Origin: CAYLNL01 sp964385175
GTDB taxonomy: Bacteria > Bacteroidota > Bacteroidia > Flavobacteriales > Flavobacteriaceae
Length of the DNA: 41,338 nt
Reading direction: 5' to 3'
NCBI GenBank assembly: GCA_964385175.1
Contig: CAYLNL010000017.1
Span: forward strand, 1-41,338
Numbering within the stretch: the stretch's first letter is position 1; every line of letters begins with the position of its first letter. The position numbers and the translations under genes were made by a program. Positions 26,080 through 34,834 of this stretch are shown here, piece by piece. The notes beneath the pieces were generated by a model, which was not told the DNA's origin, did not search any database, and worked only from the letters and a program-made list of their open reading frames with translations.

Positions 26080-26111
26080 CTTGCATACATGATTTTTATA
26101 TTATAATATTG
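26080..26111 (+). promoter_or_regulatory. Promoter of lanthipeptide precursor 2
   Basis: CTTG (26080-26083), 20-base spacer, TAATATTG (26104-26111), each one mismatch from TTTG/TAnnTTTG. Sequence and layout parallel the precursor 1 promoter. Confidence 0.4.
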
Positions 26112-26141
26112 CCAGATAATAATTCTAAAAAATTAATCATT

Positions 26142-26381
26142 ATGAAAAAAAATGTAAATGTTATTCGCGCATGGAAAGATGCCGAGTACAGAGCTTCATT
26201 GAGCGCCGATCAGTTAGCAGCATTACCTTCTAATCCTGCTGGCGATGCCTTAAGTGAAATGGATTTTGGCTTAATCAAAGGTGGTGCTGCTGCTATATCA
26301 AGCGGTAACTGGTGTTCAGCCAGTGCTGAGTGCTGGGGCTTCCCTTGTGGAACTATTATACTCTGTCCATCAGCAGAATAA
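26142..26381 (+). CDS. Lanthipeptide precursor 2 with a lipid II-motif-like core
   Basis: 79 residues from the ATG at 26142; the ATG-like start at 26109 is a TTG upstream of the aligned leader. The leader 1-48 matches precursor 1 (N-V-I-R-A-W-K-D-A-E-Y-R-A-S-L, P-A-G-D-A-L, D-F-G-L-I-K-G-G). The core is 31 residues with Cys at core positions 10, 16, 21 and 27 and Ser/Thr at 5, 6, 11, 13, 23 and 29. Core 10-16 reads C-S-A-S-A-E-C, the pattern C-[ST]-x-[ST]-x-E-C known from mersacidin and the alpha peptides of two-peptide lantibiotics, where it binds lipid II. A perfect 34-bp palindrome follows before the synthetase gene. Confidence 0.88.
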   Translation: MKKNVNVIRAWKDAEYRASLSADQLAALPSNPAGDALSEMDFGLIKGGAAAISSGNWCSASAECWGFPCGTIILCPSAE

Positions 26382-26401
26382 TGATGTCAATAACTATAGC
26401 C

Positions 26402-26435
26402 AAAATAGGTTTCTCTATATAGAGAAACCTATTTT
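26402..26435 (+). terminator. Perfect 34-bp palindrome between precursor 2 and lanM
   Basis: AAAATAGGTTTCTCTAT (26402-26418) is followed at once by its exact reverse complement (26419-26435), then CTTTA. The transcript would fold into a 15-16-bp hairpin. As in other lantibiotic operons, such a hairpin after the precursor can let a fraction of polymerases through, keeping precursor high and synthetase low. It could also work as an mRNA 3'-end stabiliser. Confidence 0.75.
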
Positions 26436-26476
26436 CTTTAATTCATATACTTTCTTAAAAACTCATTAATTTATAT

Positions 26477-29400
26477 ATGACTAATTCTATTCATTGGATT
26501 AAAGGATGTACACCTTCAGAAAGAATCTCATTGTTACATTCTCAGGTGTTTTCTGCTACTAATATTGTATATAAGAATAGCCCGGAAAATAAAAAATGGG
26601 AAAAGCATTTTGAAACTATAGGAGATGCTCCTCTTCGTTTAAAGCTACAATACAAAAATGTTTCTCTGAAACAATTTTATGGTGCAATAAATAATGAAAT
26701 TTCCGGTATAGATGCTTCCTCGCCCTATTGGGTGACTATATTTGAAGAGGCTTATTTTCAAACTTCATGCGACTATACGACGCTTCAAAAAAAAATATCA
26801 CCCGAATCACCTATAACTGGTTTCCTGTACCTGGCAGAACCACTTTATAACTATTATACAAAACGTTTTCGGGAAAAACTGGATAAAGAGTTGTCTCTTA
26901 CTAAAGAACTCGACGCGGTTATTCAGATTCTCGAAGGACAAATTCACGCAGCTTTTTTTCAACTACTGCATCGTACCTTGGTTTTAGAACTCAATACAAG
27001 CAGGTTGTTAGATGAGTTGAAAGGCGATACGGCGGAAGAGCGATTTCACTATTTTACACAACTATTGCAAGACCCTATTAAAATACGCTCATTATGGGAG
27101 GAGTACCCAGTACTATTCCGAAAACTAATAGACGTTGGTGAGCGCTGGCTGTTGAATAGCAGCGAACTGGCGGTAAGGCTTTTACAGGATTTTTCGCTAT
27201 TGGAGAAAGAGTTTGGAAAGTTAGGCGCTCTTCGCCACATTCATGCGGGCGCGGGGGATACGCACAATGGAGGTAAGTCGGTAGCCGTTATTGAGTTTGA
27301 GGAAGGTAAAAAAGTACTCTATAAGCCTCGTTCTATGGCGATTGATGTTCATTTTAGTGAACTGGTAGATTGGATAAATGATAAACCTGGATTACCTGGT
27401 TTTGTTTTTCCAAAAGTTTTGAATAGGATTGACTATGGTTGGATGGAGTACATTGAACACAAAACCTGCACCACAGGAGAAGAGTTTACCTTATTTTATG
27501 AACGTTTTGGCGGATTATTGTGTTTGTTGTATGCGCTGAATTCGGTAGATTTTCATTTTGAAAACATTATCGCTCACGGCACCCACCCGGTTCTAATAGA
27601 TTTAGAAACCCTTTTTCATCCTAACATTGATTTTGTGAGTAATGAATTGAACGATATGTTAATGCGAACTATGGGCGCTTCTGTATTATCGGTAGGAATA
27701 TTACCTATGCAATGGTATATAAATGATGTGAAAATTGATATAAGTGGAGTTAATAATCCTACGGGCAAAGAAAGTCCTTATAAAGTATTAGACTGGGATA
27801 AAACCGCCACAGACGAAATGCGGCTGGTTCAGAAAACAGGTTTTCTGAAGGGCTCAAAAAACTATCCGGCGCCTTCCGACCAACAGGTAAACCTTGAAGA
27901 TTATCTTCCTGCTATTGAGAAAGGGTTTAGAGAGGTATATCGCACCATTACAAACCATAAATCGGAATTGCTAAAACCCAATGGAAAATTATATGCCTTT
28001 GCCAACGATGAGATTCGGGTTATTTTGCGGCCTACTATGGCCTATTCTCAGTTACTTCGGGCAAGTTATCATCCTGATTATATGAGAGATGCCTCGGACG
28101 CTGAGATATTATTTGATGTTTTGTGGGAGTCTGTAACGGAGCGCCCCGCTCTTGAACCTATTATAGAAGACGAAATCAGGGCGCTTCACAGTATGGACAT
28201 TCCTTTATTTTCGGTTGCCGCTGACTCACATCATCTTAAAAAATCAGACGGCGGGTTAGTTACAGATTTTATTTCAAAACCGGGGCTTCAATTAGCCCTT
28301 GAAAAAATCGCCGATTTTAACGAGGAAAATTGTGAAAAACAATGCTGGTTTATAAGAGCCTCTCTTTCTGCCGCTCAGGCAGCCGAAAAAACGGCTACAA
28401 ATGTGGTGGCATATTTTGTAAAAGAAGATACAGTGTTGGCTAATAGAGACACTTTGATACGGGAAGCTGAAAAAATAGCCGATCACCTGATAGACGGAGC
28501 CTATAAACATAAGGATACGGCAGGCTGGATAGGACTTTCCCTCAAAATGGATCATTATACTATTATCCCTCTGGCATTAGATTTATATTCGGGATTGCCG
28601 GGAGTAGCTCTTTTTTTAGCATACCTGGCAGAGGTAACTGGTAAAGAGAAATATCACTGGTATGCCAATGCCTCCGCTAATTACATTTTAGAAGAAGTAG
28701 AGCGATATCGCCTGACAGAACCTTCTAAAAATTTTATTGGCGTTTTTGACGGCTGGGCGGGATGTATCTATACATTCGCTCATATAGGAAGAGTTTTGCA
28801 ACGTAAAGAATTGTACGATACAGCGGATAGTATCATTGACCATCTCGCAGAGGCAGTCTCAAAAGATGATAGGTATGATATTATGGGAGGCTCGGCAGGC
28901 TTTATAATGAACTTATTGGCCCTCAATACCATACATTCCTCTAACAAATATATAGACATGGCAATGCATTGTTTTGAGAGACTCAAAGAAAATGCTGTAA
29001 TCCTTAAGACCGGAAAAGGTTGGTCTAATTTAACAGAGAGCGAACCGTTATGTGGTTTCTCTCATGGAGTAGCAGGAATCGCATACGCTCTGAGTGCACT
29101 CTATCAAAAAACGAAAAATAAAGCCATGTTAAAACTTTCCCAGGAAGCCCTGTTGTATGAAAGACATTGTTACATCCCGAAAAAAAGAAATTGGGCAGAT
29201 TTGAGAAAGGTAAACGTGGAGGCTGGGAATACAAAATTTATTATGAAAAACTATTCAGCATGGTGCCATGGAGCAGCAGGAGTAGGGTTAGGGAGATTAG
29301 GGATGGTAAAACATGGTTATACTGAACCAGAGATAAATAAAGAGATTGAAAATGCCTTGGCGACCACATTTTCCTATGGTTTTGGAATGGGGCACTCACT

Positions 29401-29671
29401 CTGCCACGGCGACTTAGGCAATATAGAGTTGCTACTCTTGTATGACCAGGTTTATAAGACCAATCGCTACCAGAAAGATATTCAACAAATAGCCGGGGCG
29501 GTATTGAAAAGTTTTGGCACCTACGGCTGGCTGTGTGGTGTTCCCATGAAAGTGGAAACGCCGGGTTTTATGACGGGTATTGCCGGGATGGGCTACCAGT
29601 TGCTGCGAATAGCAGAGCCCACTAAGGTTCCTTCAGCGCTTATCCTGGAAGCACCTCTATTAGAAAACTAA
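26477..29671 (+). CDS. lanM: Class II lanthipeptide synthetase LanM
   Basis: 1064 residues, full length. The N-terminal dehydratase (DUF4135, about 130-600) has the kinase-like K-P-R-S-M-A-I-D-V-H-F segment near 280 and D358-F-H-F-E-N...H-P-V-L-I-D-L-E-T-L-F. The C-terminal LanC-like cyclase (about 700-1050) has G-F-S-H-G-V-A-G-I-A-Y-A and the zinc ligands C930 (W-C-H-G-A-A-G), C976 and H977 (L-C-H-G-D-L-G). So both dehydration of Ser/Thr by phosphorylation and elimination and ring closure on Cys should work. It lies 95 bp after precursor 2. No LanT transporter/C39 peptidase or LanFEG immunity gene follows; the next gene is convergent. Confidence 0.96.
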   Translation: MTNSIHWIKGCTPSERISLLHSQVFSATNIVYKNSPENKKWEKHFETIGDAPLRLKLQYKNVSLKQFYGAINNEISGIDASSPYWVTIFEEAYFQTSCDYTTLQKKISPESPITGFLYLAEPLYNYYTKRFREKLDKELSLTKELDAVIQILEGQIHAAFFQLLHRTLVLELNTSRLLDELKGDTAEERFHYFTQLLQDPIKIRSLWEEYPVLFRKLIDVGERWLLNSSELAVRLLQDFSLLEKEFGKLGALRHIHAGAGDTHNGGKSVAVIEFEEGKKVLYKPRSMAIDVHFSELVDWINDKPGLPGFVFPKVLNRIDYGWMEYIEHKTCTTGEEFTLFYERFGGLLCLLYALNSVDFHFENIIAHGTHPVLIDLETLFHPNIDFVSNELNDMLMRTMGASVLSVGILPMQWYINDVKIDISGVNNPTGKESPYKVLDWDKTATDEMRLVQKTGFLKGSKNYPAPSDQQVNLEDYLPAIEKGFREVYRTITNHKSELLKPNGKLYAFANDEIRVILRPTMAYSQLLRASYHPDYMRDASDAEILFDVLWESVTERPALEPIIEDEIRALHSMDIPLFSVAADSHHLKKSDGGLVTDFISKPGLQLALEKIADFNEENCEKQCWFIRASLSAAQAAEKTATNVVAYFVKEDTVLANRDTLIREAEKIADHLIDGAYKHKDTAGWIGLSLKMDHYTIIPLALDLYSGLPGVALFLAYLAEVTGKEKYHWYANASANYILEEVERYRLTEPSKNFIGVFDGWAGCIYTFAHIGRVLQRKELYDTADSIIDHLAEAVSKDDRYDIMGGSAGFIMNLLALNTIHSSNKYIDMAMHCFERLKENAVILKTGKGWSNLTESEPLCGFSHGVAGIAYALSALYQKTKNKAMLKLSQEALLYERHCYIPKKRNWADLRKVNVEAGNTKFIMKNYSAWCHGAAGVGLGRLGMVKHGYTEPEINKEIENALATTFSYGFGMGHSLCHGDLGNIELLLLYDQVYKTNRYQKDIQQIAGAVLKSFGTYGWLCGVPMKVETPGFMTGIAGMGYQLLRIAEPTKVPSALILEAPLLEN

Positions 29672-29675
29672 CGTA

Positions 29676-30794
29676 TTATAACCCCAACTTTCGCTTCCAC
29701 TCCTTAGGTAAGGCGTCTTTGTGCAGCAGTATAGAAATAGTTTTCAGGCGCAGGTACGCCTCGCTCACGCGCACGTAGCCGTTGTTGCCGATATGGTCAG
29801 GATTGGTTCCCCAGGAATTTTTCACTTTGTAGTAAACCGTTCCGTTCTGGTCTTTCATCATGCCCGTAATGTGCATGAGGTGGTCATCGGTAGTAGTATA
29901 ATTTTCAAACTCCTGCTGGCGGTATTCCGGGGTAATTTTTTTCTCCGGCACCGGTTTCGTCAACCCTTCTGCCTTTCCACTGTCGGTTTCAGGAATAAAA
30001 GCGATGCCGTTTTTGGCGGAAAAGGTTTTTTCAGAAACATCGGCATCCCAGGCAATCGTATAGCCATTTTGGAGGGCGGTATTTAGGATACTTATAAAAT
30101 CGTCTAAGGGAACATTATAAAAACTCCCGTTTGAAAAATTATCGGGAATATTGAGAATGAAAGAGGCATAAAAAGGCTGGTGCAGAAAAGAAGTAAGGGT
30201 TATATAGTCATCTGCCCGGATTCCCGTCATTTTTAAGAACGATTGGGGGGTGTATGAGACGCCTTCGTAATTGAACTGGGCGGGCTTTTCGCCCAGGTAG
30301 GCATCTAACACGCTCTCAATAGCAGGTTTCCATTGGGGGGAGAGGGATTTCCCGGGATTGCTCACGTATGTTTTCAACATGCTTTCCAGCACCGCTACCA
30401 TTTCGGCATGGTTATAAACGGTTTCCCCGGGTTGCAAGCCGGTATAAGCCGTTTGGGGCGCTAAGCCATATTCGCGGAACGAGTTTATAACATCATGGGC
30501 TAAGGCGCCTTCACCGAATTGAGTTTTTCCCTGCCGCATCACATAGTTCCAGGCTTTTTTAGAGTAGGTGTTGCGCACCTGGTACATTTCGGAAAGGTCT
30601 ATGCGCTTGCCCTTGAGGCGGATGATTTCAGACTCTAAGAAGGAGATGGTGGAAAAGCTCCAGCAGGTGCCGGTATGGTCCTGGCTTTTAATTTCCGTAG
30701 CTTCTATATCTGCCAAAGTGGTGAATTGGTAACCTTGCGCCGCCGCAGCGATGCTTACAAAAAGGGAGATGAAAAATAATCGCAGTTGAATCAT
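29676..30794 (-). CDS. Secreted C1 (papain/bleomycin hydrolase-like) cysteine peptidase
   Basis: 372 residues. Signal peptide 1-20 (A-A-A-A-Q). The catalytic set is complete: C44 in T-G-T-C-W-S-F-S, H308 in D-D-H-L-M-H-I-T-G and N326 in V-K-N-S-W-G. The build is that of the PepC/bleomycin-hydrolase branch (C1B) of papain-like peptidases, here exported. The stop is 4 bp from the LanM stop, convergent. It could trim exported lanthipeptide leaders, but exported C1 peptidases are common in Bacteroidota and the placement may be chance; the first explanation is speculation. Confidence 0.88.
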   Translation of the reverse strand: MIQLRLFFISLFVSIAAAAQGYQFTTLADIEATEIKSQDHTGTCWSFSTISFLESEIIRLKGKRIDLSEMYQVRNTYSKKAWNYVMRQGKTQFGEGALAHDVINSFREYGLAPQTAYTGLQPGETVYNHAEMVAVLESMLKTYVSNPGKSLSPQWKPAIESVLDAYLGEKPAQFNYEGVSYTPQSFLKMTGIRADDYITLTSFLHQPFYASFILNIPDNFSNGSFYNVPLDDFISILNTALQNGYTIAWDADVSEKTFSAKNGIAFIPETDSGKAEGLTKPVPEKKITPEYRQQEFENYTTTDDHLMHITGMMKDQNGTVYYKVKNSWGTNPDHIGNNGYVRVSEAYLRLKTISILLHKDALPKEWKRKLGL

Positions 30795-30846
30795 GGTAAA
30801 AGGTTTTTAATAAACAGCTAAAATACTTTATTTTTACGCTAAAATA

Positions 30847-30854
30847 CAAAGATA
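30847..30854 (-). promoter_or_regulatory. Putative -7 box of the C1 peptidase gene
   Basis: Minus-strand TATCTTTG fits TAnnTTTG; a start near 30840 would give a leader of about 46 nt. It overlaps the region just before the divergent menB ATG (30857). No clear -33 element. Confidence 0.3.
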
Positions 30855-30856
30855 CT

Positions 30857-31693
30857 ATGAAAGTTAATTGGATTGTGGTGAAAGAGTTCCGGGATATTAC
30901 CTACAAAAAGTGTGGCGGGGTAGCCCGTATAGCCTTTAACCGCCCGGAGGTGCGCAATGCGTTTCGTCCGAAAACGGTTTCAGAATTATATGAGGCGTTT
31001 TTCGACGCCCAGGAAGATACAAGTATCGGGGTGGTATTGCTCACTGCGGAGGGGCCTTCGCCCAAAGACGGGGTATATTCGTTTTGCAGCGGGGGCGACC
31101 AAAAAACACGTGGACAACAAGGTTATGTGGGAGACGATGGTTTGCACCGCCTGAATATTTTGGAGGTGCAGCGTCTCATCCGCTTTATGCCGAAGGTGGT
31201 AATCGCGGTGGTACCGGGCTGGGCGGTAGGGGGCGGACACAGCCTGCACGTGGTGTGCGATTTGACGCTGGCAAGCCGCGAACATGCTGTTTTTAAGCAA
31301 ACGGATGCGGATGTTACGAGTTTTGACGGGGGCTACGGCTCTGCTTACTTAGCCAAGATGGTAGGGCAGAAGCGGGCGCGCGAAATTTTCTTTTTGGGAC
31401 GAAATTACTCGGCGCAGGAAGCCTACGAAATGGGGATGGTGAATGCGGTGGTGCCACACGAGGCATTAGAGGATACAGCATACCAGTGGGCGCAGGAAAT
31501 TTTGGCGAAATCGCCTATTTCTATCCGTATGTTGAAATTCGCCATGAATTTAACAGATGACGGCATGGTGGGGCAGCAGGTTTTTGCGGGGGAAGCCACC
31601 CGGTTAGCGTATATGACAGAGGAGGCAAAAGAAGGCCGCAATGCTTTTTTAGAGAAGCGAAAGCCGAATTTTGAGAAGAAGTGGGTATCCTGA
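30857..31693 (+). CDS. menB: 1,4-Dihydroxy-2-naphthoyl-CoA synthase
   Basis: 278 residues, crotonase fold. It shows F-N-R-P-E-V-R-N-A-F near 27, the oxyanion region F-C-S-G-G-D-Q-K, P-G-W-A-V-G-G-G-H-S-L, and F-K-Q-T-D-A-D-V-T-S-F-D-G-G-Y-G-S. The Asp at about 150 (Q-T-D) matches the type of MenB, as in Mycobacterium tuberculosis, that uses its own carboxylate instead of bound bicarbonate. It closes the second ring of the naphthoquinone from OSB-CoA. It is separated from menD by the lanthipeptide cassette and the convergent peptidase. Confidence 0.96.
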   Translation: MKVNWIVVKEFRDITYKKCGGVARIAFNRPEVRNAFRPKTVSELYEAFFDAQEDTSIGVVLLTAEGPSPKDGVYSFCSGGDQKTRGQQGYVGDDGLHRLNILEVQRLIRFMPKVVIAVVPGWAVGGGHSLHVVCDLTLASREHAVFKQTDADVTSFDGGYGSAYLAKMVGQKRAREIFFLGRNYSAQEAYEMGMVNAVVPHEALEDTAYQWAQEILAKSPISIRMLKFAMNLTDDGMVGQQVFAGEATRLAYMTEEAKEGRNAFLEKRKPNFEKKWVS

Positions 31694-31878
31694 GACAGGC
31701 TTTAGGTAGCGGTTAGTGAGATATGAGCGGTGAGAATGGTACACTTTGTAATTTGTGGTAAAAAATAAAATCAATAACCCAGATGGTTTTTATTTTTAGA
31801 TGGCCGCCAGGTTTAACCGTTGCGTCGGCTTATGATTGAAATACCTATTTCAAAAGTAACCTCATACCAAAATTCATA

Positions 31879-31886
31879 TATCTTTG
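31879..31886 (+). promoter_or_regulatory. Putative -7 box of the sensor kinase gene
   Basis: TATCTTTG fits TAnnTTTG. A transcript start near 31892 would lie downstream of the TTG at 31884 and upstream of the ATG at 31913, which bears on the choice of start. Confidence 0.4.
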
Positions 31887-31912
31887 CCAAAAACTACGGC
31901 ATTGTTGCAAAA

Positions 31913-34829
31913 ATGTTTAAAAAATAATATTTTTATAGGCATATATGCCTTTTTTTACTCATTTGCATATACCCAGAACCCGCACCCCTCTTTCAGGCAA
32001 TACACAGCAGAAAACGGCTTGGCGAGTTCTGAGGTCTATCAGGTGAAACAAGATTCTAAAGGGTATTTGTGGTTTGCCACAGGAAACGGCGTAAGTCGCT
32101 TTAACGGCTACGAGTTTCAAAACTTTTCTATGAACGATGGTTTGCCAGATAATACGGTGTTTGAAATTTATGAAGACAAAAAAGGCAGAATCTGGTTTGT
32201 ACCTATTTCCTGTAAACTATCTTATTACTACAACGGCGCCATTCACCCATTTCCTTACGACGAAGCACTTCAAAAACGGCTTAAAAACCCTATTAAATCT
32301 TCCTTTGAAATTGACGAGGAAGGGAACATATTTTTGGGGGTTAAGTCTGATGGCATTTATAAAATTTCAGAAAAAGGGGGTATAACCCACATAGTAGATA
32401 CCACCGTTTCCACCCAGGTTACAGAGTTAGATTCAGGTAAAATAATCTATGCCACCAATGTGGGTAACAATAAGTATGCTGTAAAATTTACTACCTCTCA
32501 ACTAAAAGGGATTACCCGCCTGCCAGATAATTCGGGAGATTTTAATATGGGAAATGCCCTGGTGAAGACAAAAAATAAGCTGCTCATTTTTTCTATGCGG
32601 AATAAGTTGTATGTGATGAAATCCCTGAACGATTTCAAGATATTGCCCTTCCCCAAGCGCATTATCTGGCTTTCTGAAGACAGGGAGGGCGATTGGTGGA
32701 TTGGGACTGATTTGGGAGGTGTTTACCGGGTGCAAAACGGTGATTTTAAGAATATGCGGCACTATCTGCCGGGGATTTCTATAAACAGTGTGTTTCAAGA
32801 CCGGGAAGATGGTTTCTGGTTTGCCTCGGAGTATGAAGGGGTTTTTTACACACCTTCTAAGCATATTTTGACGTATGATGTGTATTCTGGTTTAAAGGAC
32901 AGCAAAATAAACTGCCTGGCTACCGATGGGCAGGCCGTGTATGCAGGGCTACCTGCCGGCTATGTTCAGAAAATAACTTCCCGCGGTCTTACTACCTACA
33001 ATTGCAATTCGAAAGAGGAAAACCGGAATTACATTTCTAATATCTATTATGACACTTCTAAAAAACGACTGCTGGTAGCCGGGAAATTGCAATACGGGAC
33101 AATAGAAAACGGAAATTTTCAAAAGGGTAATGTGTTTGGATTTTTTAGCGATGTAGCGCCTATTTCTAAAAACAACTATTGGGTAACGCATTCCAATGGG
33201 TTGTATAAGATAGATGATGAGGCTTTTGTTTTGCCACCCGAAAGGCAGTTTTTATTCCTTAAAATACGAAGCGAAGCCATTTTACAAACGCCCGACAGCG
33301 TGGTTTGGGCGGGCGCTATAAACGGGTTGTGGAAAAAAGAACCTCATAAAACGGCTTTTTCATACATTGGCGATACAAACCCGTTACTGCAAAGCAGGGT
33401 ATTAGACTTGGCGCATCTGCCCGATGCCCGCCTGGCGATTGCCACCAAGGGCGCTGGTATGGTAGTGTATAGTAGCGATACGGTTTATCAAATAGATGAA
33501 AGCAAGGGTTTATACAGCAATAAGGTGAATAAACTTTGGGCGGATGGATGGAATATATGGGCGGCTACAGACAACGGGCTGAACCGCATTCACTTTACCG
33601 GAGAAAAATCATACCGCATAGACGGCTATACCACCGCCGAAGGGATGGCTTCTAACGAGGTAATAAGCGTTGTAAAAACGGGCAATACTGTTTGGGCGGC
33701 TACTAATAAAGGATTATCTGTCTTTCAGCCCGATGCCTATAAAAAAGATAGTACTAAAATTCCGCTTTATATTGATGAGGTGTTGGTAAATGAAAAAAAG
33801 AAACCCCGGCAAACTGCTTATCAACTCAAGTACTACCAAAACACTATAAAAATCCGTTTCACTGCCCTTGGCTACCGAAATGCCGGCAAGCTGGCATACC
33901 GCTACAAAATGGAAAGTTTAGATAGCGCCTGGGCCTACACGCACAACCGCGAAATCCAGTACACCACGCTACCCCCGGGAGCATACAGCTTTCATGTATC
34001 GGTACTTCAACCCGATGGCTTGGGAAACGAAGCTGCAACTACCCTCCACTTCACCATACACAAGCCTTTTTGGAGCGAGTGGTGGTTTCGGTTACTACTT
34101 GTATCTGCATTTCTGGCAATCGTTTTTTTCGCTCTGCGATACCGAATCAATCAAATTAAAAAGCGGGAAGCCCGCCAATCAGAACTAAATAAAACACTCC
34201 TTCAACTCAAGCTAAAGGCGTTGCGAGCCCAGATAAACCCGCATTTTATCTTTAATGTTATGAACTCTATCCAGCACTTTATCCTGCATAAAGATGTAAA
34301 CCAGGCCTATCATTACCTGTCTCGTTTCTCCCGCTTAATCCGCATTATCCTGAACAACTCCGAGCACACGCTCATCCCGCTCGCTGAGGAACTGAAGGCA
34401 TTAGAATTGTACTTAGAGTTAGAGGCGATGCGCTTTGAAAAGCAGTTTGATTATACCATCCGGATAGATCCCGCCATAGACCCAAGAGCGGTTGATATTC
34501 CGCCCATGATTTTGCAGCCCTACATAGAAAATGCCATTAAACACGGCATACTGCCTTTGCAAGAAAAAGGAACGCTCACTATTGACATCCGGCGGCAAGG
34601 TGCTATGTTGCAATGCAGCGTAGAAGACAATGGCATTGGCCGCGCCAGGGCGGCAGAACGAAGCGCAAAAGAACATACCTCTATGGGCACCTCCATTACC
34701 CAAAGCCGGCTGCTCGTTCTCAATCAACTCCACAACAGCCAGTTATCTGAAAGAACAATAGATTTAAAAGATGCAAACGGAGACCCGCTGGGAACGCGGG
34801 TAGAACTTTTTATTCCTATTAATATATAA
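31913..34829 (+). CDS. LytS-type sensor histidine kinase with two-component beta-propeller; start region has a probable 1-base indel
   Basis: The long frame opens at a TTG (31884), but the natural start is the ATG at 31913, one base out of frame; removing one A from the A6 run at 31919-31924 gives M-F-K-N-N-I-F-I-G-I-Y-A-F-F-Y-S-F-A-Y-T-Q, a good signal peptide. Then about 580 residues of Reg_prop propeller blades (G-Y-L-W-F-A-T-G-N-G-V-S-R-F-N-G-Y-type), a Y_Y_Y domain (about 650-720), one membrane helix (W-W-F-R-L-L-L-V-S-A-F-L-A-I-V-F), and a His_kinase domain with N-P-H-F-I-F-N (phosphorylated His), E-N-A-I-K-H-G and D-N-G-I-G. It senses an unknown ligand and feeds the LytTR regulator 5 bp downstream. 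Confidence 0.9.
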
Positions 34830-34834
34830 AGATT

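Noticed and set aside
34419..34733. Antisense ORFs within the kinase gene and other long genes
   Set aside because: They mirror the coding pattern of the real genes and carry no family features.
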